Assembly (NCBI RefSeq): GCF_009765985.1
Contig: NZ_LMUM01000037.1
Coordinates: 604,913 to 668,912, forward strand
Length of the DNA stretch: 64,000 nt
Source: Acidobacterium sp. S8
GTDB taxonomy: Bacteria; Acidobacteriota; Terriglobia; Terriglobales; Acidobacteriaceae
Direction: 5' to 3'
The notes beneath the pieces are model-generated. The model had not been told where the DNA came from. It saw only the letters and a program-made list of their open reading frames with translations, and searched no databases. Positions 1 to 8,797 of the stretch are shown one piece after another. The translations under genes were made by a program, and so were the position numbers. How positions within the stretch are numbered: the stretch's first letter is position 1; each line of letters starts with the position of its first letter.

Positions 1-1253
1 ATATGGAACCACTCGCTGTTTCGCACCTTCTGGCGTGCCTCGGCGGCTGATCCTGGTCCGACATTATGTTCCTTCAGCCACTTGTTGAGATCGTAATAGA
101 AATACTGCTTGCTCCAGAGCATGCCGGCCAACGCCTGCCGCATAACAAGAGCACGATCCGGATCGGCCATGACTGCGGGCGGCGTGATGCTTCGGTAAAA
201 TTCGTCCGCCTCTTTCTTACGTTCGGCGAAGATCTCGTCGAAATCGTTGAAGGGCTTTTCCGGTACATCCCGAAGCGGGTGTGCTAGCCTCAGACGCACA
301 ACCTGCGTCTCTCCCGGACCGATGTTCAGTACGTAAAGCGGACATGCCTTGGTCCCCGTCCTCGCCGGGTTTACCGCCTGAGTATTGCCATTCACGACGA
401 AGTCGTTGATGCCATCCTTGACATAGGGCGAAGCATTCTGGCCGCCGAACAGTCGCGCGTTGTTGGTCTCGTTCTCGGTGAACAGAAGCGGTGGCGCCCC
501 CTCGCAGTAGAGCTTGTAGTCGAGAAACGATTCGTGAGAGACCAGTTCGCTGTGATGAGTCGAGATCACGCTCACACCGTTCATTTGCTGCTCTGCCAGA
601 ATAGGTTTGACGGCGTCCTTTTCCCATGACCAGGTATTGCGGAACCAAAGGGTCGGCAACACGTGCAGCGTGGCGGCTTCAGTGCCGCGGTTAGCAACGC
701 TGATTTTTATGCACAAGTCGTCCGATCCGGCTTTGGCATATTCAACAAATACGTCGAAGTAACGGTTCTCGTTGAAGACGCCGGTGTCGAGCAACTCATA
801 CTCCAGCGCCTGGCGTCCGCGATCGCGATTTGTCTCAATCAGGTCCAAATATGGATACGCCGCCTGCGGATACTTGTAGAGGTACTTCATGTAGGAGTGT
901 GTGGGTGTGCTGTCGAGATAGAAGTAGTACTCTTTCACGTCTTCGCCGTGATTGCCTTCGCTGTTCGTCAATCCGAAGAGACGCTCCTTAAGGATCGCAT
1001 CCTTGCCGTTCCAGAGAGCCAGCGCGAAGCAGAGAATCTGGTGATTGTCGGAAATGCCTGCCAGACCATCTTCACCCCAGCGATACGCTCGCGACCTCGC
1101 CTGATCGTGCGTGAAGTAATTCCAGGCGTTCCCGTCCTCGCTATAGTCTTCTCGCACGGTTCCCCATTGCCGTTCACTTAGGTAGGGACCCCACTTCTTC
1201 CACGAGATCTCTTTCGAGCGGGCTTCATCCAGTCGGCGCTGTTCCTTGGTCAT
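1..1253 (-). CDS. GH63/MGH1-type glucosidase, N-terminal 417 residues (cut by window edge)
   Basis: The frame is open from an ATG at 1253 to the left edge, so the C-terminus lies outside the window. The N-terminus (MTKEQRRLDEAR, KKWGPYLSERQWGTVREDYS) and the stretch around YRWGEDGLAGISDNHQ are hallmarks of the large bacterial 'glucosidase' proteins of the GH63/MGH1-like (alpha/alpha)6-barrel group, usually about 870-900 aa. These are predicted to hydrolyse alpha-glucosides. No signal peptide is visible, so the enzyme is probably cytoplasmic. The catalytic acids are expected in the missing C-terminal half, so activity cannot be judged here. Several plus-strand frames inside this gene are antisense shadows. 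The family call is firm; the substrate is unknown. Confidence 0.85.
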   Translation of the reverse strand, partial: MTKEQRRLDEARSKEISWKKWGPYLSERQWGTVREDYSEDGNAWNYFTHDQARSRAYRWGEDGLAGISDNHQILCFALALWNGKDAILKERLFGLTNSEGNHGEDVKEYYFYLDSTPTHSYMKYLYKYPQAAYPYLDLIETNRDRGRQALEYELLDTGVFNENRYFDVFVEYAKAGSDDLCIKISVANRGTEAATLHVLPTLWFRNTWSWEKDAVKPILAEQQMNGVSVISTHHSELVSHESFLDYKLYCEGAPPLLFTENETNNARLFGGQNASPYVKDGINDFVVNGNTQAVNPARTGTKACPLYVLNIGPGETQVVRLRLAHPLRDVPEKPFNDFDEIFAERKKEADEFYRSITPPAVMADPDRALVMRQALAGMLWSKQYFYYDLNKWLKEHNVGPGSAAEARQKVRNSEWFH

Positions 1254-1511
1254 CGATCTCTCCTCTGGCGGTCGCCCAATTCAAAACGCCAATTCGATCG
1301 GGCAAGGCAGGAGCCATTATTTCCCGATCTGCCCAAAGATCGCAACAAGGGGGGGATGAATATGTTCGATGATGGATTCGACGAATTCTGCCCATTCGGT
1401 CGCGGGTCATTGTTCCCCATCTCCTCATCCGTAGCCACCTTTAGTGTGTTCGACTGACTTCGCCCCTTCCATGGCGGACTCGACTTTTCATTCCCAGATT
1501 CAATCGATAGA

Positions 1512-2152
1512 TCAATCAGAAACAGGTAGAGTGATGATGCATTTGGCTCCGGCTCGCGTCTTTTCATCAAACCTGATATCTCCCCCATTCGATCGATGAC
1601 AAGCTTCGCAACAGAGAGGCCCAGGCCGGATCCGCTCTTCGAAGAGACACTTTCCGCGGTACTGGTGAAGAAGCGTTCAAACACTCGCTGATGATCGTCA
1701 GACGCAATTCCGGGACCTTCATCCTGGAAAGCAATGAGCAGCATAGGAGCAGGAGCTTCTGAACGAGAGTAGGAGATTGTCAGGGTTGAGTTATTCGGGG
1801 AGAATTTGAGGGCATTGTGAAGGACATTGAGAAATGCGGTACGCAAGAGACTTCGATTTGCTTGTACCTTTGCCAGTCCAATCAATTCACTCTCGCGGCT
1901 GACGGAGATATGACGTTCCTCCATGGTGACTTCGAGCAAGCTCAAAACTTCATCTACAAGTGCTGAGACTAAAAGGATGGTCCTGCATTTGCAGACCCCG
2001 TCTATCCATCCCTGCGCATCGCTATCGACCGCATGCGTGCCAGCGAGCTTAGACTGACCGAAAAAAGAGGTGGTCTCAAACCTCATTACGGCGCTTACTT
2101 CCAACCAGATGATTGCTCCAAGCATCTGGATCGATCTGAACAGCGGCAACAA
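1512..2152 (-). pseudogene. Decayed sensor histidine kinase (C-terminal ATPase domain remnant)
   Basis: Only the HATPase_c part of a two-component kinase can be read: N box (NVLHNALKFSP), G1 box (DEGPGIA), F box (ERFFTS) and G2 box (GSGLGLS). After VIDRM the frame breaks at a run of five G on the minus strand (1582-1586). Restoring one G gives a normal kinase C-terminus (GGDIRFDEKTRAGAKCIITL, then PVSD and a stop at 1512). Upstream of about 1960 the sequence does not read as a dimerisation domain and no H box is found, so the front is also lost or frame-shifted. Without the correction the frame runs on as nonsense to 1250. This is probably a pseudogene; an assembly error could explain the single frameshift but not the missing front half. 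Confidence 0.7.
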
Positions 2153-2293
2153 CTACTTTCTGACCGTAATGTACAGGGAAGGTCAGGAAGTTATTCGACG
2201 ACTTCCGCGCAATCCGGTTGCATGGCAAAAATGTGACGCAGTCGACCCGACTCGATATCACTGGGTGCTCGCTTGGTCCAAGGTGCCGCAAAA

Positions 2294-2346
2294 CGATCTA
2301 TTTTGGATCGAAATGGATTGACAATGAAATAATATGACGATAGTGT
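2294..2346 (+). promoter_or_regulatory. Predicted promoter and dyad operator of the deoxysugar operon
   Basis: A perfect -35 (TTGACA, 2318-2323) is followed after 17 nt by a weak -10 (TAGTGT, 2341-2346). Just upstream is a short inverted repeat, CGATC-7 nt-GATCG (2294-2310), next to the -35, a plausible regulator site; the nearby DeoR protein is the obvious candidate. The promoter position argues against a GTG start at 2345 and favours the ATG at 2366. Confidence 0.45.
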
Positions 2347-2365
2347 GTCATTTGGCTGTCGGCAA

Positions 2366-3289
2366 ATGCATACTTCAAAACAAGAATTAATTTCCGATAT
2401 TATCCGCAAAGCCCTCCGGAATTGTCTCGAGGCAAATGAAAGTGGGCTTCCTCATAGTCATGAACCTGTCGAGCTCTTTCATTCGTCGGTTGCGACTGAG
2501 ATCAAAGAAGAGATCATACGGGCCGGGAAAAAGCTCTGGGAACGGCAATATGTGGATGGCAATGGCGGCAATATTTCCGCACGGCTGTCCTCAAAGTACG
2601 TCATTTGCACGCCAACTCTTTGCAGCAAAGCCGATCTCACGATGGATGACTTTTCGCTGATCGATATGGAGAATCGTCAGATTATTGGAACCAGGCCGCA
2701 AAGCAGTGAAATGCTTCTCCATCTCGAAATCTACAAGACAGTGCCGATTGCAAATGCCGTTATTCATTGTCATCCGCCTTATGCCACAGCTCATGCCATT
2801 GCGGGCGTTGTCCCTCCGGGTAACCTTGTACCGGAGCAGGAGGTATTCGTCGGTCCGCTTGCTTTGACGCCGTACGAGACTCCGGGCACGATGGAGTTTG
2901 CACGTACTATTCTTCCGATTGTGAAACAGCACAACACCATTCTTCTTGCGAATCACGGCGTCGTTTGCTGGGCTGATACGGTGACTCATGCAGAGTGGTA
3001 TGTCGAGGTTGTGGATACCTATTGCAAGACTGTCATGATCGCATCGCAACTTAAATCTCCGCTGCCGGAGATCCCGCCAGATAAAATCGCTGATCTGCTT
3101 GCCATCAAGCGGCGGCTTGGTCTTCCAGATGCGCGCCTTCCTTTGCCCCCCGACAGCACTACAATATTCGAAAGTGATACAGAAAGCGGCTGCTCGCTGT
3201 CTTCAATTCAACCGACGAAGGAAGAGGTCGAACAGCTTGTCGCCTCATTGGCTGCCCAGGTACGTGCCTTCATCGAAAAGGGTGCATGA
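2366..3289 (+). CDS. Class II aldolase (fuculose/rhamnulose-1-phosphate aldolase type)
   Basis: A zinc-dependent class II aldolase/adducin-family protein of 307 aa. It is predicted to split a 1-phospho-ketodeoxysugar (L-fuculose-1-P or L-rhamnulose-1-P) into dihydroxyacetone phosphate and L-lactaldehyde in the cytoplasm. Visible family marks are the GNGGNISARL phosphate-binding loop near residue 65 and the zinc histidines in HCHPP (H134, H136) and NHGVV (H197). It has an N-terminal extension of about 40 residues and a C-terminal tail beyond the usual ~215-aa core. The ATG at 2366 is preferred over the GTG at 2345, which lies in the likely -10 element. The stop overlaps the next start (ATGA), showing translational coupling with the kinase. 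Family firm; fucose versus rhamnose is unresolved. Confidence 0.85.
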   Translation: MHTSKQELISDIIRKALRNCLEANESGLPHSHEPVELFHSSVATEIKEEIIRAGKKLWERQYVDGNGGNISARLSSKYVICTPTLCSKADLTMDDFSLIDMENRQIIGTRPQSSEMLLHLEIYKTVPIANAVIHCHPPYATAHAIAGVVPPGNLVPEQEVFVGPLALTPYETPGTMEFARTILPIVKQHNTILLANHGVVCWADTVTHAEWYVEVVDTYCKTVMIASQLKSPLPEIPPDKIADLLAIKRRLGLPDARLPLPPDSTTIFESDTESGCSLSSIQPTKEEVEQLVASLAAQVRAFIEKGA

Positions 3290-4785
3290 TCCACAAAGCG
3301 AAATTCATAGCTGCTGACCTGGGAGCATCCAGCGGCAGAGTGATGGTCGGCCAGTGGGATGGCAAACAATTTTCGCTTGAAGAGTTACACCGCTTTCCCA
3401 ATGGCGGAGTAAGCCTCGATAGCGGCCTTTACTGGGATGTGCTGGGAATCTGGAGTCATCTGCAGGAAGGCTTGAAAAAGTATCACGCCCGCTATGACGA
3501 TTCGCCGGAAGGCATCGGCATCGACGCGTGGGGCGTGGACTTCGGCCTTCTCGATAAGCGCGGTCGCCTCATCGGCAATCCGGTTCATTATAGAGATGGA
3601 AGAACGCGAGGCGTGGTCGAGCGCTTTTTTCAGTTATTCTCTGAGCGCGATACGTTTTCGGCGACTGGCACGCAGACGATGGCTATCAACACACTCTTTC
3701 AGCTTTACAGTATGGTGTTGGAAAGGGATCCTCAACTTCAACAGGCTGACACCCTGCTCATGATTCCGGATCTGCTGCTATATTTTTTGAGCGGTGAAAA
3801 GAATGTTGAATATACCGAGGCGACTACGACGCAGCTATACAGCTTCTCGAAGAGTAGTTGGTCGGAAGAGATTCTTCTCAAGGCTGGTATCCCGACGTCG
3901 CTTTTTCCACAAGTAATCATGCCGGGCACGATTGTTGGATCAGTGAGCAAAAGCGTGCTGCGCGATTGCGGCTTTGTGAGCCCGATTCCGGCGCTTTCCG
4001 TAGCTTCACATGACACTGCAAGCGCTGTGGCGGCGATTCCTCATATGGATGGAGACAGCGTTTTCATTAGCAGCGGAACATGGAGCCTTGTTGGAACGGA
4101 GATAGCCGAGCCCAACCTCTCCGAAAACGCAAGAGAATTGCACTTTACCAATGAAGGCGGCGCCGATGGCAAAGTGCTGCTGATGAAGAATGTGACCGGA
4201 TTTTGGATTCTGCAGGAGTGCATGCGTCGCTGGAAACTACAGGGTCACGACTTCGGGTGGGCTGATATGATTCGTGCGGCAACTGCGGCAAAGCCTTTGC
4301 GTAGCTTTTTCGATCCAGATGAGGAATGCTTTCAAGTACAGGACGACATGCCCAAAGCTATCCAGGAATATTGTCGGGCAACGGGACAATTCGTGCCAGA
4401 CAGCGTTGGTGAGATTGCGCGGAGTGCCTTTGAAAGCCTGAGCCTGAAATATAGATCCGTTATTGAGCAATTAGAGCTTCTCATTCAGAAAAAGATCGCA
4501 ACGATCCGGATTGTCGGGGGCGGTTCGCTCAATACGTTTCTCTGCCAGATGACGGCGAATGCCTGCAATCGGCTGGTCATAAGTGGCCCTGCCGAGGCGT
4601 CTGCACTCGGAAACGTAATGATGCAAGCGGTCGCCACCGGGTATCTGCCACATTTATCGGCAGCCAGAGTTGCGCTCGCAGATTCCGTTCAGTGTTGCTC
4701 ATTCGAACCACATACCAGCGATGCCTGGGATGAAGCCTACATGCGATGCGAACATTTGCAGAAGGATATGACCCGAGAGAATTAA
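3286..4785 (+). CDS. rhaB: Rhamnulokinase-like FGGY sugar kinase
   Basis: A 499-aa FGGY-family carbohydrate kinase with rhamnulokinase signatures: ADLGASSGRVM at residues 9-19, IDAWGVDFG, PVHYRDGRTRG, SHDTASAVAAIP, ISSGTWSLVG and FTNEGG. The family phosphorylates L-rhamnulose (some members L-fuculose) at O1 with ATP in the cytoplasm. Its start overlaps the aldolase stop (ATGA). It is followed 10 nt later by an L-fucose isomerase rather than a rhamnose isomerase, so the real substrate here may be L-fuculose or a broader set of 6-deoxyketoses. RhaB-type sequence is clear; the physiological substrate is inferred from the neighbours. Confidence 0.88.
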   Translation: MIHKAKFIAADLGASSGRVMVGQWDGKQFSLEELHRFPNGGVSLDSGLYWDVLGIWSHLQEGLKKYHARYDDSPEGIGIDAWGVDFGLLDKRGRLIGNPVHYRDGRTRGVVERFFQLFSERDTFSATGTQTMAINTLFQLYSMVLERDPQLQQADTLLMIPDLLLYFLSGEKNVEYTEATTTQLYSFSKSSWSEEILLKAGIPTSLFPQVIMPGTIVGSVSKSVLRDCGFVSPIPALSVASHDTASAVAAIPHMDGDSVFISSGTWSLVGTEIAEPNLSENARELHFTNEGGADGKVLLMKNVTGFWILQECMRRWKLQGHDFGWADMIRAATAAKPLRSFFDPDEECFQVQDDMPKAIQEYCRATGQFVPDSVGEIARSAFESLSLKYRSVIEQLELLIQKKIATIRIVGGGSLNTFLCQMTANACNRLVISGPAEASALGNVMMQAVATGYLPHLSAARVALADSVQCCSFEPHTSDAWDEAYMRCEHLQKDMTREN

Positions 4786-4795
4786 GGAGAATTCC

Positions 4796-6436
4796 ATGTC
4801 GTCGTATACGATCCCCGCGGTGAAAGCGCCGTCACCGATTGCTGAAAAAGAAGTGCTGCTGGTGGCGAGCGGAGACCTGCGCCAATCGGCGAATAAAGTT
4901 TGCTGGCCGGCCCAGGCCGCAATGGAGCAACAGCTGATCGAAGCCTTCAAACAGGAAGGTATCACCATAAGGCGAGCCCACCCTTATATAGAGGAGTTGG
5001 AGCATGGCTTCATCTACAACCAGCGCATGGGTATGGACGTATTTGCGACGATTGATCCCAATGCACCCGTCATTGTCGCGGAGGCCGTATGGCAATACAG
5101 TCACAATGTGGTGGCTGGATTGCAGAGCCATCGCGGCCCTATTCTTACCGTCGCCAATTGGTCGGGACAGTGGCCCGGCCTGGTTGGCATGCTGAATCTT
5201 AATGGCTGTCTGCATAAAGCCGGCGTAGCGTTCAGTACCCTCTGGAGCAAAAACTTCGATGACAAATTTTTCCGCGATGGGTTGCGGCAATGGTTAAAGC
5301 AGAAAAAAATCCAGCATGATTTGAGCCACGTGCGCGCTCTCGATATCGAAGATTTGCCAAAACCAGAGACGCAACTGGGAGTTGCGCTCGCGAAAACCCT
5401 TCAGGCCCGTAAGGCCATCTTCGGTGTCTTCGATGAAGGCTGTATGGGAATGTCGAACGCGATCGTTGAAGACTATCTGTTGAATTCGGCTGGGATATAT
5501 AAGGAACGATTGAGCCAGTCGGCGCTGGTGGTTGCGATGCGGGATGTTTCCGACGCAGAGGCGCAAGCGATTCGGACGTGGCTCGATAAGGCGGGGATGA
5601 CTTTCCGCACAGGAATGAATGAAGAGACCGAACTTACTGACCGTCAAATCCTCGAACAGTGCAAGATGTACATCGCCGCTTTGCGGATAGCCGACGCATT
5701 TGGATGCGATGCTATCGGCATTCAGTATCAGCAGGGATTAAAAGATTTAACGCCTGCCTCTGATCTAGTCGAAGGTTTGTTGAACAATGTCGAGCGTCCA
5801 CCCGCTTTTGATCAAAACGGCAAGGAGCTATTCGCAGGAAAGGCGCTCCCTCATTTCAATGAGGTGGATGAGTGTGCCGGGTTGGATGCTCTGGTCACGA
5901 ATCGAGTGTGGGACGCGATGGGATTTGATCCGGCAACGACACTCCATGACGTGCGCTGGGGCGAACACTATAAAGGAGAAGGGATCGACGATTTCGTTTG
6001 GCTCTTCCAGATATCGGGCGCGGCACCCGCATCGCACTTCAAAGGTGGATATAAACAGGCACTAAGCGAGCGGCAGCCGCCTATGTATTTCCGGTTGGGC
6101 GGCGGAACGCTGAAGGGAATATGCAAGCCGGGAACCATCGTTTGGAGCCGCGTGTTTGTGGAAGGCGGAAAGCTGCACGTGGACATGGGACTGGCGACCG
6201 TCGTCGAACTACCCGAGGCCGAGACGGAGCGTCGATGGCAGTCGGTGACTTCGCAATGGCCCATCATGCAAGCCGTTCTTCATGGTGTGAACCGCGATCA
6301 GTTCATGGCGCGACATCGCGCAAATCATATGAACGTAGCCTATGCGCCAAGTCTCGAAGATGCTAAAAAAGCTCTTGCTGCAAAGGCGGCCATGATGGCG
6401 GAGCTGGGACTTCAGGTGAACTTGTGCGGGATCTAG
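4796..6436 (+). CDS. fucI: L-fucose isomerase family protein
   Basis: A 546-aa protein of the L-fucose/L-arabinose isomerase superfamily, predicted to convert L-fucose to L-fuculose (possibly also D-arabinose) with a divalent metal. Family-like stretches include VAEAVWQYSHNVV, TVANWSGQWPGLVGMLNL, FGVFDEGCMGMSNAIVEDY, AIGIQYQQGLKDLTPASDL, the C-terminal GGGTLKGICKPGTIVWSRVF, and a late HRANHMNVAY histidine region. It is shorter than the E. coli enzyme, which is about 590 aa. A good ribosome site (AAGGAG) lies 7 nt before the ATG. As the third gene after the aldolase and kinase, it supplies the first step of the same cytoplasmic pathway. Confidence 0.85.
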   Translation: MSSYTIPAVKAPSPIAEKEVLLVASGDLRQSANKVCWPAQAAMEQQLIEAFKQEGITIRRAHPYIEELEHGFIYNQRMGMDVFATIDPNAPVIVAEAVWQYSHNVVAGLQSHRGPILTVANWSGQWPGLVGMLNLNGCLHKAGVAFSTLWSKNFDDKFFRDGLRQWLKQKKIQHDLSHVRALDIEDLPKPETQLGVALAKTLQARKAIFGVFDEGCMGMSNAIVEDYLLNSAGIYKERLSQSALVVAMRDVSDAEAQAIRTWLDKAGMTFRTGMNEETELTDRQILEQCKMYIAALRIADAFGCDAIGIQYQQGLKDLTPASDLVEGLLNNVERPPAFDQNGKELFAGKALPHFNEVDECAGLDALVTNRVWDAMGFDPATTLHDVRWGEHYKGEGIDDFVWLFQISGAAPASHFKGGYKQALSERQPPMYFRLGGGTLKGICKPGTIVWSRVFVEGGKLHVDMGLATVVELPEAETERRWQSVTSQWPIMQAVLHGVNRDQFMARHRANHMNVAYAPSLEDAKKALAAKAAMMAELGLQVNLCGI

Positions 6437-6480
6437 CAGGGAACTCCGATCTGTAAAAAGAAGATTCAATGGAGACGAAG

Positions 6481-6687
6481 ATGAGCGTGGTACAAACCGC
6501 TGCGAGGCAATATTCCACGTTGATTGATGAGAACGCGATCGACGATGATCGCTATGCTCAATCCGGCGACGGAATCCACCCCAGATTCGTGATCCATGTC
6601 GGATCGGATCATAGGTGGAATTCCTGGTTGTCTACCTGTCCGTTATCCTCCAATAAAATTCATTTTCACTTCTTTCAACGGCTATAA
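6481..6687 (+). CDS. Small hypothetical protein or gene remnant
   Basis: A 68-codon frame starting at ATG 6481 with a fair ribosome site (GGAGA, 7 nt upstream). It fills the 259-nt gap between the isomerase and the DeoR gene. The product resembles nothing I recognise. It has no signal peptide or membrane helix and an unusual, His- and Ser-rich C-terminal half. It could be a truncated N-terminus of a lost gene, or chance coding in a leader. Listed mainly so the gap is accounted for. Confidence 0.22.
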   Translation: MSVVQTAARQYSTLIDENAIDDDRYAQSGDGIHPRFVIHVGSDHRWNSWLSTCPLSSNKIHFHFFQRL

Positions 6688-6695
6688 TCGCCACC

Positions 6696-7451
6696 ATGAG
6701 GCAGGCAGAACGCATATTAAAGGTGCAGGAACTCTTCACAAAGCAGGAATTTGTGAACTTCGAGGAGCTGTGTAAAAGCTTCAATGCTTCAAAATCAAGC
6801 ATCCGTCGTGACCTGATGGAACTGGAACGGAAGGGAGTGTTGAGGAGAGTGCATGGGGGCGCGATTTCGCTCCAGACCAGAGATGAGGTCATGGATTTCG
6901 GGCGTCTCTCGATCAGTTCTCACGATGAAAAAACGAGCATCGGGAAGGTTGCCGCCTCCCTCGTGGAGGACGGCCAGACGGTGATTATGGGCGGTGGTTC
7001 CACTGTCGCCGAAGTGGCCAAGAACCTGATCGGCAAATCCGTTCAGATCATCACCAACTCCATTCCGGTCGCGCAAATCTTCTGGGACAGCAAGCAGGTG
7101 GAGGTGACACTCACCGGAGGCTATCTTTTTCCAAGGCTCGGCGTGCAACTCGGACCTATTTGCGAGAGGATGCTAAACAGCGTTTCCGCAGACATCCTCA
7201 TTATGGGAATTCGGGGTATCACAAGCGTGGGCATCAGCGATTCCAACAGTCTGATCGTGGAATCTCTTCGCACGATGATTAAAGCGGCCCGCAAGGTCAT
7301 CATCGTAGCCGACCATTCAAAATTCGGTCGCGACGCAATGATTCACGTTGCGAGCCTGAGCGATGTAGACCAGATAGTAACGGACAGCAAAATCTCTCGC
7401 GAATTCCAGGAAATGCTGCGCGAGAACCAAGTGGAGTGTCTCATTGCATAA
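6696..7451 (+). CDS. DeoR/GlpR-family transcriptional regulator
   Basis: A 251-aa regulator with the DeoR winged helix at the N-terminus (residues 1-57, with SSIRRDLMELERKGVLRRVHGG) and a C-terminal DeoRC sugar-phosphate sensor domain. The sensor shows VIMGGGSTVAEVAKNL, ITNSIPVAQIF, LTGGYL and VIIVADHSKFG. Members normally repress sugar catabolic operons and are released by a phosphorylated sugar. It lies downstream of and co-directional with the aldolase-kinase-isomerase genes and upstream of the GH172 gene. It is therefore likely to control one or both, possibly through the dyads at 2294-2310 or 7504-7515. Confidence 0.88.
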   Translation: MRQAERILKVQELFTKQEFVNFEELCKSFNASKSSIRRDLMELERKGVLRRVHGGAISLQTRDEVMDFGRLSISSHDEKTSIGKVAASLVEDGQTVIMGGGSTVAEVAKNLIGKSVQIITNSIPVAQIFWDSKQVEVTLTGGYLFPRLGVQLGPICERMLNSVSADILIMGIRGITSVGISDSNSLIVESLRTMIKAARKVIIVADHSKFGRDAMIHVASLSDVDQIVTDSKISREFQEMLRENQVECLIA

Positions 7452-7503
7452 TCTCTCTCCCGATTTCAACTGCTCCTGACCGTTACTTTCCCTGTAATGA
7501 ATC

Positions 7504-7515
7504 TTTGAATTCAAA
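7504..7515. promoter_or_regulatory. 12-bp perfect palindrome upstream of GH172 gene
   Basis: TTTGAATTCAAA is a perfect self-complementary 12-mer in the AT-rich spacer between the regulator and the secreted GH172 gene. It is a reasonable operator candidate for the neighbouring DeoR protein, but this rests on symmetry and position alone. Confidence 0.3.
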
Positions 7516-7573
7516 ATAAATCATAAAAATTCTTGACTTCTTATAAGAGTTCTCCATATAAGGAGGCAATCTT

Positions 7574-8767
7574 ATGGGAAAGTCACAGCATCGCTCCTGC
7601 TTCCGACACACTTATAAACTTCCTATTGCCATTCTGGTGGCCTTGGGCACCTTTCTTGCCTGCGGCAACACGGGATTCTCACAGACTTCGGCTTCTGATA
7701 TGGGGTCGCTGGCCACTCTTACGCCGGATGTAAATTCACGCATGGTATCCCCTGAGAATCCCACCGGGCAAAAAGGCAAAGGCGCCATGGCAACACCGAA
7801 TCCGGCCGATCCGGACCTCTCGTTTTCAATTGCAGCCTCAGATCTGGGAAAAGGCTGGAAAGTGAGACCGTTCATTAAGGTCGCCGCCCATAGTACGGTC
7901 ACAATCATGGATGTGGACGGCCCGGGAACAATCGAACATATCTGGATGGCCTCCAGTGCTGATTTTCGAGGGGTGGGGCGCGCCAGCGTACTCCGATTTT
8001 ACTGGGACAACGAGACTACGCCGTCGGTAGAAACTCCGATGACGGATTTCTTTGCCATCGGTCACGATTTGTTCGCGCCTGTGAATTCAGCGGCGGTTGT
8101 AGACGTACCGCAGGCTTCGATGAATTGCTATTGGCCGATGCCGTTTCGCAAGCATGCGCGTATCACTTTCACCAATGACGGGGACAAGGAACTTCCGCTT
8201 CTAACCTTCCAGATCGATTACAAAGAAGGGCCGATAGCCGCGAATGAAGGGTACTTCCATGCCCAGTGGCGAAGAGCCACGACAAGCCGCACCAATCCGT
8301 CTTACACGATTCTCGATAGCCTCAAAGGTGAAGGCCGATACGTCGGCACCTTCCTTTCATGGACACAATTGTCAGATGGATGGTTCGGAGAAGGCGAGGT
8401 AAAGTTCTTCATCGACGGAGACGCTGAGAATCCAACGATTGTGGGAACCGGAACGGAAGACTATTTTGGGGCCGACTGGGGTTTTCCCGCCATTTACTCA
8501 ACGCCGTATGTCGGGAACGTTCTTGACTTCAAGGCGAAAAATAACGGGCTCGGTGTGCCGAAATGGAGTTTGTACCGCTGGCATATTGCAGACCCCATTG
8601 TTTTCCATAAGGATTTGAAGGTCACAATTCAGGCTTTGGGCTGGTGGCCAAATGGGAAGTACCAACCTCTGGCGGATGATGTTGCATCTGTCGCGTACTG
8701 GTACCAGAAGGAACCGCATACGCCGTTCCCCGCATTTCCGCCACTATCGGAGCGCTGGCCGCGTTGA
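7574..8767 (+). CDS. Secreted GH172 (DUF2961) glycoside hydrolase
   Basis: A 397-aa exported protein of the DUF2961 family, now GH172. Characterised members act on fructose dianhydrides, D-arabinofuranosides and related furanosides. The N-terminus is a Sec signal peptide (basic start, hydrophobic stretch about residues 15-34, then a Ser/Gln-rich region). The jelly-roll fold is reflected in VDGPGTIEHIWMAS, LRFYWDNETTPSVETP, FFAIGHD and the TGTEDYFGADWGF motif. A strong ribosome site (AAGGAGG, 8 nt before ATG) fixes the start. The gene stands alone after the regulator. It may release sugars feeding the upstream pathway, but the substrate cannot be read from sequence. Confidence 0.85.
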   Translation: MGKSQHRSCFRHTYKLPIAILVALGTFLACGNTGFSQTSASDMGSLATLTPDVNSRMVSPENPTGQKGKGAMATPNPADPDLSFSIAASDLGKGWKVRPFIKVAAHSTVTIMDVDGPGTIEHIWMASSADFRGVGRASVLRFYWDNETTPSVETPMTDFFAIGHDLFAPVNSAAVVDVPQASMNCYWPMPFRKHARITFTNDGDKELPLLTFQIDYKEGPIAANEGYFHAQWRRATTSRTNPSYTILDSLKGEGRYVGTFLSWTQLSDGWFGEGEVKFFIDGDAENPTIVGTGTEDYFGADWGFPAIYSTPYVGNVLDFKAKNNGLGVPKWSLYRWHIADPIVFHKDLKVTIQALGWWPNGKYQPLADDVASVAYWYQKEPHTPFPAFPPLSERWPR

Positions 8768-8797
8768 CAGATGGCGGCGTTCAACAAAGGTGCGCTC

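Noticed and set aside
663-1181. 172-aa plus-strand frame
   Set aside because: Antisense to the clearly recognisable GH63/MGH1 glucosidase and without any family resemblance.
7533-7561. Promoter TTGACT-17 nt-ATATAA upstream of GH172
   Set aside because: The -10 overlaps the strong AAGGAGG ribosome site, so a transcript from it would lack that site.
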